A stretch of 64,000 nt of DNA. It comes from Hydrocarboniphaga sp. Lineage in GTDB: Bacteria > Pseudomonadota > Gammaproteobacteria > Nevskiales > Nevskiaceae. The DNA lies in NCBI RefSeq assembly GCF_028291725.1, contig NZ_JAQGNT010000010.1:53807-117806 (forward strand), written 5' to 3'. Position 1 is the first letter of the stretch. Each line of letters opens with the position of its first letter. Positions 1-8,346 of the stretch are shown one piece after another. The position numbers and the translations under genes are program-made. Below the pieces are notes generated by a model. The model was given only the letters and a program-made list of their open reading frames with translations. It was not told where the DNA came from and ran no database searches.

Positions 1-462
1 GTGTAGATGGCGCTCGTCGGCGGCGTGATCCTCGCGCTGGGTCTGGATGAACTGGCCGGCATCGTAATCGGGAAAGCGGGTATCGCCGTCGATTTGCGCG
101 TGCACCCGGGTCAGATACAGCGTATCCGCGAGCGGCAGCGCCTGCGCGTAAATCTGAGCACCGCCGATCACCATCAGTTCCGCTATTTTTTCGCGCTCGG
201 CCGCGGTGCAGGCATGATCCAGGCTCTGGAATACCCGGGCGCCCGGCACATCCAATAGCGGATCGCGGCTGATCACCCAGTTGTCGCGCTGCGGCAGCGG
301 CCGGCCCAGCGACTGCCAGGTCTTGCGGCCCATCAGGATCGTCTTGCCGAGGGTCAGCCGCTTGAAGTGCTGCAAATCCGCCGGCAATTTCCACGGCAGG
401 CCGCCTTCACGGCCGATCACGCCGTTCTCGGACGCCGCGACCACCAGCGACAGGTGGATCAT
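1..462 (-). CDS. folA: dihydrofolate reductase, 3' end cut by window
   Basis: Reduces dihydrofolate to tetrahydrofolate with NADPH, restoring the folate that thymidylate synthase oxidises. Reading the minus strand from the ATG at 462 gives 154 residues beginning MIHLSLVVAASENGVIG, followed by WKLPADLQHFKRLT, the MGRKTWQS nucleotide-binding stretch and VIGGAQIYAQAL, all typical of DHFR. The frame is still open at base 1 (...DHAADERHLH), so perhaps 10-15 C-terminal residues lie outside. The start is 3 nt past the thyA stop, so the two genes form one operon, as in many bacteria. No internal damage is seen. Confidence 0.95.
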   Translation of the reverse strand, partial: MIHLSLVVAASENGVIGREGGLPWKLPADLQHFKRLTLGKTILMGRKTWQSLGRPLPQRDNWVISRDPLLDVPGARVFQSLDHACTAAEREKIAELMVIGGAQIYAQALPLADTLYLTRVHAQIDGDTRFPDYDAGQFIQTQREDHAADERHLH

Positions 463-464
463 GG

Positions 465-1259
465 CTAGACCGCGACCGGCGCCTTGATGTGCGGATGCGG
501 CTCGTAGCCGCTGAGCACGAAATCCTCGAAGCGGAACGAGAACAAGTCGGTCACTTCCGGATTCAAGGTCATCGTCGGCAAGGGCTTCAGGTCGCGCGAA
601 AGCTGCAGCCGCGCCTGCTCGAGATGGTTGCTGTACAGATGACAGTCGCCGCCAGTCCACACGAACTCGCCGGGCGCAAGGCCGCAGACCTGCGCGATCA
701 TCAGCGTCAGCAGCGCATAGCTGGCGATATTGAACGGCACGCCCAGGAAGATATCCGCGCTGCGCTGGTACAGCTGGCACGACAGCTTGCCGTCGGCGAC
801 ATAGAACTGGAACAGCGCGTGGCAGGGCATCAGCGCCATCTGGTCAAGTTCGCCGACGTTCCAGGCACTGACGATCAGGCGCCGCGAATCCGGGTTGCCG
901 CGGATCTGGTCCAGCAGCAGCTGGATCTGGTCGATATGGCGGCCGTCGGCAGTCGGCCAGCTGCGCCACTGCTTGCCGTAGACCGGGCCGAGCTCGCCGG
1001 TCTCGTCCGCCCACTCGTCCCAGATCGACACCTGATTTTCGCGCAGCCAGGCGACATTGGTCTCGCCGCGCAGGAACCACAGCAACTCGATGATGATCGA
1101 GCGCAGATGCAGTTTCTTGGTGCTCAGAACCGGGAAGCCCGCGGCCAGATCAAAGCGCATCTGATGGCCGAAAACCGACAGCGTGCCGGTGCCGGTACGG
1201 TCGGATTTGGAGGCGCCCTTATCGAGCACGTGCTGCATCAGATGGAGGTATTGGCGCAT
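465..1259 (-). CDS. thyA: thymidylate synthase
   Basis: Converts dUMP and methylene-tetrahydrofolate to dTMP and dihydrofolate in the cytoplasm. The product is 264 residues, the same length as the E. coli enzyme. It starts [15 protein letters not shown]. The nucleophile is Cys146 in [11 protein letters not shown], followed by the [17 protein letters not shown] substrate-binding segment and a C-terminus ending [10 protein letters not shown]. It is upstream of and nearly adjoining folA, which recycles its by-product. All key residues are present. Confidence 0.97.
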   Translation of the reverse strand: MRQYLHLMQHVLDKGASKSDRTGTGTLSVFGHQMRFDLAAGFPVLSTKKLHLRSIIIELLWFLRGETNVAWLRENQVSIWDEWADETGELGPVYGKQWRSWPTADGRHIDQIQLLLDQIRGNPDSRRLIVSAWNVGELDQMALMPCHALFQFYVADGKLSCQLYQRSADIFLGVPFNIASYALLTLMIAQVCGLAPGEFVWTGGDCHLYSNHLEQARLQLSRDLKPLPTMTLNPEVTDLFSFRFEDFVLSGYEPHPHIKAPVAV

Positions 1260-1565
1260 CGCGCCATGTTATCCCAGACCTCGGGGGCCGGCATTCAAAC
1301 CCGCCGACCGCGCCGTGCGTTCAAGCTGTACGTACACCAGAGCGCGAAGATCGGCGCCGTCCGCGGATGCAGCGCCCGCCGCTACTCCGGCGACAAGCCC
1401 GAATTGCCGGACTGACAGCTGCGGCCCCAGTCACAAGGCGATTCCCATACAGCAACATCAGCTGGATTTCCTACCAGCTTTGACCTAGTCCAGCCAGGCC
1501 CGATCACCGCATACTTGCGCCAGGGGATGGTAAAGAAAAGTAAAAACTAGGAATCGGGGAGTCTC
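1260..1565. other. intergenic region between divergent thyA and SDR gene
   Basis: About 306 bases between two divergent starts, so it should hold both promoters. An AG-rich stretch at about 1531-1550 precedes a GGGGAG Shine-Dalgarno (1556-1561) placed 4 nt before the ATG at 1566. No convincing sigma-70 pair, RNA gene or repeat is seen. Confidence 0.4.
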
Positions 1566-2315
1566 ATGGCAGAACAGAAAACGGTTCTGGTTACCGGTGG
1601 CGGGGGCGACATCGGTCGAGTTACAGCAGGAATGTTTGCAGCGGCGGGCTATCGGGTCGCGGTCAGCGACGTTCGCGAAGCGGCGGCCGCCGATACCGTC
1701 GAGGCGATCCGCCGCGACGGCGGCAGGGCCGATGTGTACGAGGCCAACATCGCCGATCCCGAGGGCGTCAAAAGCCTGTTCGAGAGGATCGAGACCGACT
1801 ACGGCTACCTGGACGCCGCGTTCAACAATGCCGGCCGCGGCGGCGGCGGTGTGCCGCTACTCGAGGCCGACGACGATATCTGGCACGACTGCCTGCTGAT
1901 CAATCTGACCGGCACGTACTACTGCATGAAGCACGAGCTGCGAATGATGCTCAAGCGTGGCGGTGGCGCGATCGTCAACAACTCCTCGCTGTGGGGCCTG
2001 CATGGCGGCCCGACCGCGGCCTACACCGCGAGCAAGCATGGCGTCATCGGCCTGACCAAGCATGCGGCGGTCACCTACGCCTGCCAGGGCATGCGTATCA
2101 ATGCGATCTGCCCGGGCATCATCACCGCCGGCCTGGGCTTGAAAGTACTGTGCCGGCCGGCCGACGTGGTCGAAACCATGCTGGCCAAGGTACCGGCGAA
2201 GCGCGCCGGCACGGCCGACGAAGTCGCCGCCGCCGCGGTCTGGCTATGCTCGGACGCAGCGTCCTACATGAACGGCCACATGATGGCGATCGACGGCGGC
2301 TGCGGCAGCGTCTGA
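1566..2315 (+). CDS. short-chain dehydrogenase/reductase (SDR), classical type
   Basis: A 249-residue NAD(P)-dependent oxidoreductase with the classical SDR layout: glycine-rich cofactor loop TGGGGDIG (residues 10-17), NNAG (87-90), and a catalytic Ser (about 140), Tyr153 and Lys157 in YTASK. Asp35 at the end of strand beta-2 suggests a preference for NAD(H) (inference). The C-terminus MAIDGGCGSV is normal for the family. The substrate cannot be deduced. It stands alone, convergent with iscA, with a palindromic repeat pair between the two 3' ends. Confidence 0.88.
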   Translation: MAEQKTVLVTGGGGDIGRVTAGMFAAAGYRVAVSDVREAAAADTVEAIRRDGGRADVYEANIADPEGVKSLFERIETDYGYLDAAFNNAGRGGGGVPLLEADDDIWHDCLLINLTGTYYCMKHELRMMLKRGGGAIVNNSSLWGLHGGPTAAYTASKHGVIGLTKHAAVTYACQGMRINAICPGIITAGLGLKVLCRPADVVETMLAKVPAKRAGTADEVAAAAVWLCSDAASYMNGHMMAIDGGCGSV

Positions 2316-2327
2316 GGGTTGCGAAAC

Positions 2328-2388
2328 CGGCGGGTCGCGACCCGCCCTACGTGCGCGTCCCTCGTAGGGCGGGTCGTGACCCGCCGGC
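2328..2388. repeat. REP/BIME-like inverted pair, family A (GTAGGGCGGGTC...)
   Basis: Two facing copies of a hairpin-forming unit. The right copy reads GTAGGGCGGGTCGTGACCCG, and the left is its reverse complement ending CCCGCCCTAC. A short spacer separates them. It sits between convergent gene ends, so it may also help stop transcription. Other copies are at 27644-27714 and 48743-48808. Confidence 0.85.
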
Positions 2389-2410
2389 ATTTCGACCGGC
2401 TCTACGCGGC

Positions 2411-2746
2411 CTAGACCTCGCGGCTGACCGAGAAGCTCTCGCCGCAGCCGCATTCGCCGGTCACGTTCGGGTTGATGAACTTGAAGGACTCGTTCAGGCC
2501 CTGTTTCTGCCAATCCAGCGTCAGGCCTTCGAGCATCGGCAAATGGTCGGTCTTGATGACGAGCTTTGCGCCATGCGCTTCGAACACCTGGTCGTCAGTG
2601 GCGACGTCGTCGGCATAGTCCATCGTGTAGGCATAGCCGGAACAGCCGGACTTCTTGACGCCGACGCGCAGGCCCAGTCCCTTGCCGCGGCGGGACAGCT
2701 GGCTGTCGATGCGGCGGGCGGCGGATTCGGTCAGCTGGATACTCAT
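2411..2746 (-). CDS. iscA: A-type iron-sulfur carrier/assembly protein (IscA family)
   Basis: A 111-residue A-type Fe-S carrier. It holds or passes [4Fe-4S] clusters to apo-enzymes, or donates iron. The three conserved cysteines are present: Cys35 in SGCSGYAY, and Cys99 and Cys101 in ECGCGESF. The sequence (RGKGLGLRVGV..., GLNESFKFINPNV) is closer to IscA than to ErpA or SufA. It is the last gene of the minus-strand sulfur/Fe-S block, 13 nt after the IscU-like gene. Confidence 0.92.
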   Translation of the reverse strand: MSIQLTESAARRIDSQLSRRGKGLGLRVGVKKSGCSGYAYTMDYADDVATDDQVFEAHGAKLVIKTDHLPMLEGLTLDWQKQGLNESFKFINPNVTGECGCGESFSVSREV

Positions 2747-2759
2747 TTCGTTTCTCGGA

Positions 2760-3167
2760 TCATGTCTTGATGTTGGCCAGCAGATCGCGCAAAGCGTCTT
2801 CGCCCATCAGGGCACAATGGGCCCGGTCTTCGGGTATTTCAAGCTCGGCGCGCAGGTGCGCGGCGCTCAGCGCGGCCAGTTCGGCCGGCTCGCGGCCCTG
2901 GCTCCACTGTGCGATCCAGGCGCCGACCGCGATGCTGCTCGGGCAACCATAGGCGCGGAAGCGCGCATCGATCACGCGGCCCTGTTCGAAGCGCATTTCC
3001 AGGCTCAGCACCGAGCGCGCGGCCGGCGTGCCGGCCTTGCCGGCGACCACGCCCGGCGTGCCCGGCTCGAAGCGGCCGGCGCGCGGCGCCTGCTGAAACA
3101 GCTGCCAGATGCGTGGCGGGTAGCCGTAGGCATTGGCGTCGTTGCTGCTGGTGCTCTGCATGTCCAT
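2760..3167 (-). CDS. divergent IscU/NifU-type Fe-S scaffold-like protein
   Basis: A 135-residue member of the IscU/NifU-N fold. It keeps two of the three cluster cysteines: Cys75 in FRAYGCPSSIA and Cys118 in HCALMGEDAL. The first one, expected in a GAPACGD-like motif, reads GTPAARS here, so Cys becomes Ala50 and the assisting Asp becomes Ser52. The N-terminus is Ser/Asn-rich. The start is the ATG at 3167, 4 nt after the upstream desulfurase stop; longer readings run into that gene. It is co-transcribed with iscS and iscA. It may be a specialised or weakened scaffold, or a sulfur acceptor (inference). Confidence 0.85.
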   Translation of the reverse strand: MDMQSTSSNDANAYGYPPRIWQLFQQAPRAGRFEPGTPGVVAGKAGTPAARSVLSLEMRFEQGRVIDARFRAYGCPSSIAVGAWIAQWSQGREPAELAALSAAHLRAELEIPEDRAHCALMGEDALRDLLANIKT

Positions 3168-3171
3168 GCCT

Positions 3172-4362
3172 TTAGTCCCAGAGTGCCGAAATTTCGCGCA
3201 GACGCGCGACCTGCCTGCAGACGCGCTCGGCGGCGGTGTCGATCTCGACCTCGGTACTGCGGCGGCCGACCGAGAATCGCAGCGAGGCATTGGCCAGTTC
3301 GTCGTCGCGGCCCAGCGCGCGCAGCACGTACGAGGGCTCCTGGGTCGCCGAGGAACAGGCCGACCCGCTGGACACCGCCAGATCCGGCAGGCTGGCCCGC
3401 AGGGACTCGCCCTCGACGCCTTCAAAACTGACGTTCAGCACATGCGGCGCGGCGTGATCCGGGTCGCCATTGCGATGCAGGTTCGGCAGGCTTTGCAGCC
3501 GGCTCCACAGGCGCTCGCGCAGGGCACTCAGGCGAACGGCCTCAGTCGGGCCTTCACGCGCCAGGATCTCGAAAGCCGCGCCCATGCCGACGATCTGGTG
3601 CGGCGCCAGCGTGCCCGAGCGCATGCCCTGCTCGTGGCCGCCGCCGTGCATCTGCGGCGCCAGCCGCGCACGCGGACGGCGCCGCACGAACAGCGCGCCG
3701 ATGCCTTTGGGCCCATAGGCCTTGTGCGCGGACAGGCTCAGCAGATCGACCGGCACCTGCGACAGATCGATGTTGACCCGGCCGGCTGCCTGGGCCGCAT
3801 CGACATGCAGCAGCACGCCGCGCTCGCGCAGCAGCGGCGCCAGGCGCTCGATCTCGTGAACCGTGCCGATCTCGTTGTTGACCCACATCAGCGAGACCAG
3901 CGCGGTATCCGGCGTCAGCGCCTCCATCACCTGCTCGGGCGCGACCAGGCCCTGGGCGCCGGGCTTGAGGTAGGTGACGCGCACGCCGCGCGTTTCCAGA
4001 TAGCGGCAGGTATCGAGCACGCATTTGTGCTCGATGCGCGAGGTGATCACATGCGCCTGCACCGCGCCGCGAAACTCCAGCGCGCCCTTGATCGCGAGAT
4101 TGTTGGACTCGGTCGCGCCCGAGGTCCAGATGATTTCGGTGGGCTCGGCGCGGATCAGCGCGGCGACCTGCGCCCGCGCTTTTTCCACCGCCGCGCGCGC
4201 GCGGAAACCGGGCCCGTGACTGGACGCCGGATTGGCATGCAGGCCATCTTCGATCAGCAGTGGCAGCATCGCCTCGAGCACGCGCGGGTCCAGCGGCGTG
4301 GTCGCCGCGTAATCGAGATAGATCGGCGTGTGGTAGACGGGTGTGTTCGAAAGCTTATTCAT
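3172..4362 (-). CDS. iscS: cysteine desulfurase, IscS-like
   Basis: A PLP enzyme taking sulfur from cysteine as an enzyme-bound persulfide for Fe-S clusters and tRNA thiolation. It has 396 residues. The PLP lysine is Lys214 in [10 protein letters not shown], and the persulfide Cys336 lies in [10 protein letters not shown], followed by [10 protein letters not shown] as in IscS. It stops at [10 protein letters not shown], so it lacks the roughly 17-residue tail (ending in EWAHH) of E. coli IscS, which is known to help dock IscU. A second desulfurase lies 34 nt upstream and the IscU-like gene 4 nt downstream. Confidence 0.94.
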   Translation of the reverse strand: MNKLSNTPVYHTPIYLDYAATTPLDPRVLEAMLPLLIEDGLHANPASSHGPGFRARAAVEKARAQVAALIRAEPTEIIWTSGATESNNLAIKGALEFRGAVQAHVITSRIEHKCVLDTCRYLETRGVRVTYLKPGAQGLVAPEQVMEALTPDTALVSLMWVNNEIGTVHEIERLAPLLRERGVLLHVDAAQAAGRVNIDLSQVPVDLLSLSAHKAYGPKGIGALFVRRRPRARLAPQMHGGGHEQGMRSGTLAPHQIVGMGAAFEILAREGPTEAVRLSALRERLWSRLQSLPNLHRNGDPDHAAPHVLNVSFEGVEGESLRASLPDLAVSSGSACSSATQEPSYVLRALGRDDELANASLRFSVGRRSTEVEIDTAAERVCRQVARLREISALWD

Positions 4363-4396
4363 TGATTCCAGTCAGCATCATCCGGGCCGCAGGCCA

Positions 4397-5530
4397 TCAA
4401 GCGGCAATCAGCGTGCGCGCGATCTCGGCCAGCACTGCGAGCAGGCGATCGACATCGTCGGCCGTATTGTCCTTGCCCAGGCTGACGCGAATCGCACCCT
4501 TGGCGGTGACCGCGTCATAGCCCATCGCGATCAGCACATGGCTGGGCTCGCCGGAGCCGGAGGCGCAGGCCGAGCCCGACGATACCGCGATGCCGCGACG
4601 ATCCAGCTGCATCAGCAGCGCTTCGCCGTCATAGCCGGCCAGCGCGAACTGACAGGTGTTCGGCAGACGCTCGGCACCAGCGCCGAAAATCAGCAGGCCG
4701 GGAATCGAGCTCAGGCCGGCTTCCAGGCGCTCGCGCAGCGGCAGCAGATGCGCGCTGCGCTGCTCGAGCTCCTGCATCACCAGTTCGGCCGCGCGGCCAA
4801 AGCCGGCGATCGCGGCGACGTTCTCGGTACCGCCGCGCAGGCCGCGCTCCTGCGCGCCGCCATGCAGCAGCGGCCGCAGTTCGACATCGGCGCGCACGAG
4901 CAGGGCGCCGATGCCTTTCGGCCCGTAAATCTTGTGGCTAGACAGGCTCATCAGATCGGCGCCGAGTTCGGCCATATCGACCGGCAATTTGCCGGCGGCC
5001 TGCACCGCGTCGACATGCAGCCAGGCGCCGGCCGCATGAATCGCCGGCGCAAAGCGCGCGACGTCCTGGATCACGCCGGTTTCGTTGTTGGCGCGCATCA
5101 GCGAAACCAGCTTGAGCTTGCCGCGCGCGAGCTGTGCCTGCAGCGCGGATTCGACGACATGGCCGAGCTTGTCGACCGCGATCGCCTGCACGGTCCAGCC
5201 GCGCGACACCAGCGATTCCGCCGCCTCCATCACCGCCGGATGTTCGCTTGCGCCGTACAACAGCCGTGCGGGCGCGAGATTGCCGGCGACGCCCTTGATC
5301 GCGAGATTGTTGGACTCGGTACCGCCGGAGGTCCAGATCACTTCACCCGGCTGGGCGCCGACCAGCTGCGCGATCTGCGCGCGCGCCGCTTCGACCGCGT
5401 CGCGCGCGAGCCGGCCGTAGCGATGCAGGCTCGACGCGTTCGCGGCCGGCCCGGACAGGTAAGGCAGCATCGCCTCGAGCACGCGCGGATCGAGATGCGT
5501 GCTGGCGTTGTTGTCGAGGTAGATCGGCAT
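4397..5530 (-). CDS. second cysteine desulfurase (NifS/IscS family)
   Basis: A 377-residue PLP-dependent cysteine desulfurase. PLP lysine is Lys200 in SSHKIYGPKG; the catalytic loop is SSGSACASGSGEPSHVL with Cys322. The start is set at MPIYLDNNAST (5530). The frame stays open upstream to 5671, but that extension only translates the palindromic repeat at 5577-5655. It is next to iscS in the same operon but clearly diverged from it, so this is an old paralogue rather than a fresh duplicate. The division of labour between the two cannot be read from sequence. Confidence 0.92.
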   Translation of the reverse strand: MPIYLDNNASTHLDPRVLEAMLPYLSGPAANASSLHRYGRLARDAVEAARAQIAQLVGAQPGEVIWTSGGTESNNLAIKGVAGNLAPARLLYGASEHPAVMEAAESLVSRGWTVQAIAVDKLGHVVESALQAQLARGKLKLVSLMRANNETGVIQDVARFAPAIHAAGAWLHVDAVQAAGKLPVDMAELGADLMSLSSHKIYGPKGIGALLVRADVELRPLLHGGAQERGLRGGTENVAAIAGFGRAAELVMQELEQRSAHLLPLRERLEAGLSSIPGLLIFGAGAERLPNTCQFALAGYDGEALLMQLDRRGIAVSSGSACASGSGEPSHVLIAMGYDAVTAKGAIRVSLGKDNTADDVDRLLAVLAEIARTLIAA

Positions 5531-5576
5531 CAGTGGCAGGCCCAACGCCGGTCGATTCGCATTGGGCGCGCATTTC

Positions 5577-5655
5577 GTAGGTCGGCAATCCCTTGCCGAC
5601 GTGAGGCAGTGACTACGCATTGGGCGCACACGTCGGCAAGGGATTGCCGACCTAC
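5577..5655. repeat. REP/BIME-like inverted pair, family B (GTAGGTCGGCAATCC...)
   Basis: GTAGGTCGGCAATCCCTTGC starts at 5577, and its facing copy ends ATTGCCGACCTAC at 5655. Each arm is itself a hairpin (GGCAATCCCTTGCC). It sits between cysE and the second desulfurase within the operon. Copies at 30637-30715 and 61669-61741. Confidence 0.88.
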
Positions 5656-5672
5656 GAGGCAGAGCGTGCATA

Positions 5673-6470
5673 TCACGCTGCGTCGGCCTTCTTCGGTTCC
5701 GGCATCACCGTGCCTTCGGCACAGAAATCCGGCAGCTCGAGTTTGGCCATCTGCAGCTCCGGCATCCGCGAATCCACCTGGTGCAGAAACCGGCAGACCT
5801 CCAGCAAGCGCTCGTCGAGCTGCTGGATATGGTCGAGCATCGCGCTGATGGCGTTGGCGACCGGGTCGGGCATGTCGCGGGTGATGCCGTAGGCGTCGAA
5901 ACCGAGCTTGCTGGCGATGTTCTGGGCGCTCGGCGACAACGGCGGCGGCTCCCGAACCTGTTCCTGAATGATGCGCGCCGGGATGCCGATCGCTGTGGCA
6001 CCCGCCGGCACTTCACGCACGACCACCGCATTGGAGCCGATGCGCGCGCCGTCGCCGACTTTGAAACTGCCCAGCACTTTGGCACCCGAGCCGACGACGA
6101 CGTTGTTGCCGAGCGTCGGGTGACGCTTGCCTTCGTTCAGGCTCACGCCGCCGAGGGTAACGCCCTGGTACAGCGTGCAGTCGTCGCCGATCTCCGCGGT
6201 TTCGCCGATCACCACGCCCATGCCGTGATCGATGAACAGGCGCCGGCCGAGCCTGGCGCCGGGATGGATCTCGATCCCGGTCAGCCAGCGCGCCAGGTGC
6301 GAGTTGAACCGCCCCAGCCAGTACCAGCCATGAGCCCAGAAGAAATGCGAAACACGATGTCCCCAGACCGCCTGCAGACCCGGATAGCAGGTCAGCACTT
6401 CCCAGACCGAACGGGCGGCGGGATCGCGTTCGAAAACGCTGCGGATGTCTTCGCGGATACGGGTCAACAT
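5673..6470 (-). CDS. cysE: serine O-acetyltransferase
   Basis: Acetylates serine with acetyl-CoA, the first committed step to cysteine. The 265-residue product has an N-terminal helical domain ([20 protein letters not shown]) and a left-handed beta-helix of hexapeptide repeats ([28 protein letters not shown]). The catalytic residues are the Asp/His of IDHG and the later GKRHPTLG. It has a long C-terminal tail (about residues 190-265) absent from short CysE forms. In-frame ATGs at 6506 and 6494 give a slightly longer form; MLTRIRED fits the family. It supplies cysteine to the two desulfurases downstream. Confidence 0.94.
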   Translation of the reverse strand: MLTRIREDIRSVFERDPAARSVWEVLTCYPGLQAVWGHRVSHFFWAHGWYWLGRFNSHLARWLTGIEIHPGARLGRRLFIDHGMGVVIGETAEIGDDCTLYQGVTLGGVSLNEGKRHPTLGNNVVVGSGAKVLGSFKVGDGARIGSNAVVVREVPAGATAIGIPARIIQEQVREPPPLSPSAQNIASKLGFDAYGITRDMPDPVANAISAMLDHIQQLDERLLEVCRFLHQVDSRMPELQMAKLELPDFCAEGTVMPEPKKADAA

Positions 6471-6512
6471 AAGACCGCCATTGTAAACCCGCATTAAGCC
6501 ACTCACCCCAAC

Positions 6513-7313
6513 CTACTCTTCGGCTTTTGGAGGCGTCCGGTCGGGCCCGCGTCCGCGCCGGGTGCGCCGCTTGGGTTTCTCCACCGACGTCAGAATCCCG
6601 CGCAGGATATTGAGTTCGTTCAGATCCGGCCGCGCGCGGTTGAACAGCGTGCGCAGCCGCCGCGTCACCAGGCGCGGGTTGCTCGGGTCGATAAAGCCGG
6701 TACCGAGCAGCACCCGCTCCAGGTGCTCGAAGAACTGCTCCATGTGCTCCATGGTCGGCGCGCGGAAGCGGCCTTTCATGAACTCCTGGTCGGCCTTCGC
6801 CGCCACCGGCCGCGGCGCGATCGCCGCCTTGCGCAGCTCCCAACCGTAAATCTGCACGGCAGCGGCCAGGTTGAGTGAGGAATATTCCGGATTGGCCGGC
6901 ACCATCGTCAGCCGGTGACAGCGATCCAGCTGCTCGTTGGTCAGGCCGGTGCGCTCGCAACCGAACACCAGCGCGACGGTGCCGGCCGCCGCGGCCTGCA
7001 GCAGCGCCGGCGCGGCGGCGTCGGGCAACATCGGCTCGTCGCCCAGATACCGCGGACGCGCCGAAGTGCCGACCACCCAGGCGCAGTCCTCGACCGCCGC
7101 CTCGAGGCTGTCGTAGACCTTGGCCGTGCGCAGAATCGACACCGCGCCGCTGGCCATCGCGTCGGCCTGCTCGTCGGGGAAATGATGCGGCCTCACCAGC
7201 CGCAGATGCGTCAAACCCATGACCAGCATGGCGCGCGCGGCCGAGCCGATGTTGCCGGGATGCTGGGTACCGACCAGCACGATGACGATGTTTTCCAAGG
7301 GAGGGGCGGACAT
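6513..7313 (-). CDS. trmJ: tRNA (cytidine/uridine-32-2'-O)-methyltransferase
   Basis: A SPOUT-class (SpoU) enzyme that 2'-O-methylates position 32 of some tRNAs using SAM. The 266 residues show the SPOUT signatures LVGTQHPGNIGSAARAM near the N-terminus, VFGCERTGL and NPEYSSLNLAAAVQI in the knot. A basic C-terminal tail (PKRRTRRGRGPDRTPP) follows. Start MSAPPLENIV at 7313; an upstream ATG at 7367 would overlap suhB on the other strand. trmJ heading a sulfur/Fe-S block recalls trmJ-iscRSUA in E. coli, but no iscR is present here. Confidence 0.93.
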   Translation of the reverse strand: MSAPPLENIVIVLVGTQHPGNIGSAARAMLVMGLTHLRLVRPHHFPDEQADAMASGAVSILRTAKVYDSLEAAVEDCAWVVGTSARPRYLGDEPMLPDAAAPALLQAAAAGTVALVFGCERTGLTNEQLDRCHRLTMVPANPEYSSLNLAAAVQIYGWELRKAAIAPRPVAAKADQEFMKGRFRAPTMEHMEQFFEHLERVLLGTGFIDPSNPRLVTRRLRTLFNRARPDLNELNILRGILTSVEKPKRRTRRGRGPDRTPPKAEE

Positions 7314-7357
7314 GTTTGGTATTCTAATGCCCGTCCCCGCTACCCCTGGCCAGATCA
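7314..7357. promoter_or_regulatory. divergent trmJ/suhB start region
   Basis: Only 44 nt separate the trmJ ATG and the suhB GTG. On the minus strand, TAGAAT (complement of 7321-7326) resembles a -10 box and would put transcription start almost on the trmJ ATG (leaderless or near-leaderless). No matching plus-strand box is clear. Tentative. Confidence 0.25.
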
Positions 7358-8161
7358 GTGCATCCACTGGTAAACATCGCCGTTTCCGCGGCCCGCAGCG
7401 CCGGAAACTTCATCATGCGCAATCTCGAGCGTGCCGACACGCTGCAGATCGAGCACAAAGGCCGCAACGATTTCGTCACCAATGTCGACCGCGGCGCGGA
7501 AGCCGAGATCATCAAGCTGGTGCATAAAGCCTATCCAATGCATGCCATCCTGGGTGAAGAGGGCGGCAAGATTGGCGAGAATGAAGTGGTCTGGATCATC
7601 GACCCGCTCGACGGCACCACCAACTTCCTGCACCGGCTGCCGCATTTCGCGGTGTCGATCGGCATCCAGATCAAGGGCGTGCTGACGCATGGCGTGATCT
7701 ACGCGCCGTGCACGCAGGACCTGTACGTGGCCAGCCGTGGTGCCGGCGCGACGCTCAACAATCGCCGCATCCGCGTCAGCAACTGCCGTGACATCGACCA
7801 GAGCCTGGTCGGCACCGGCGTGCCGATCAAGCCCGACAAGCTGCCGGCCTACCTGCCCACGCTGCAGGCGGTGGCCGAGAACACCGCCGGCATCCGCCGC
7901 GCCGGCGCGGCGTCGCTGGACCGGGCCTATGTCGCGGCCGGCCGGCTCGACGCGTACTGGGAAATGGGCCTGAAACCCTGGGACATGGCCGCCGGCCTGG
8001 TGCTGGTGCAGGAAGCGGGCGGCATCGTCAGCGAGCTGTATGGCGAAGGCGACCCGCTCAACAGCGGCAACGTGCTGGTGGCCACGCCCAAGCTGCATGG
8101 CCAGTTCGCCGACCTGCTGAAGTCGGTACGTCCTGCCTTCGACGCCGCCCAGGCCTCGTAA
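7358..8161 (+). CDS. suhB: inositol-1-monophosphatase / SuhB family
   Basis: A 267-residue Mg-dependent phosphatase of the IMPase superfamily; SuhB also takes part in rRNA antitermination in enterobacteria. Metal-binding motifs are visible: Glu67 in ILGEEGG, Asp82 and Asp85 in IDPLDGTTNF, and the distal WEMGLKPWDMAAG. The start codon is GTG, chosen because MHPLVNIAVSAARSAG matches the family N-terminus. Divergent from trmJ. Confidence 0.95.
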   Translation: MHPLVNIAVSAARSAGNFIMRNLERADTLQIEHKGRNDFVTNVDRGAEAEIIKLVHKAYPMHAILGEEGGKIGENEVVWIIDPLDGTTNFLHRLPHFAVSIGIQIKGVLTHGVIYAPCTQDLYVASRGAGATLNNRRIRVSNCRDIDQSLVGTGVPIKPDKLPAYLPTLQAVAENTAGIRRAGAASLDRAYVAAGRLDAYWEMGLKPWDMAAGLVLVQEAGGIVSELYGEGDPLNSGNVLVATPKLHGQFADLLKSVRPAFDAAQAS

Positions 8162-8182
8162 CGCGAACCGGTCTGCAGCCGG

Positions 8183-8259
8183 GTAGGTTGGGGTGAGCGC
8201 AGCGAACCCCAACATTGCGGCGGTGATCGTTGGGGTTCGCTGCGCTCACCCCAACCTAC
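8183..8259. repeat. REP/BIME-like inverted pair, family C (GTAGGTTGGGGTGAGCG...)
   Basis: GTAGGTTGGGGTGAGCGCAG starts at 8183; its facing copy ends CCCCAACCTAC at 8259, with a short spacer. A further CCCCAACCTAC follows directly. The second copy of the family is at 34542-34620. Confidence 0.87.
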
Positions 8260-8346
8260 CCCCAACCTACACGCTGCGGAACGATAGCTGCATAGAAGCT
8301 TAGAGCAACCAGTACCCTTTGAACTGACAGCGCTGCGTCCGCCGAC

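Noticed and set aside
5531..5671. Longer start of the second cysteine desulfurase
   Set aside because: The extra 47 residues only translate the family B repeat; MPIYLDNNAST is the family start.
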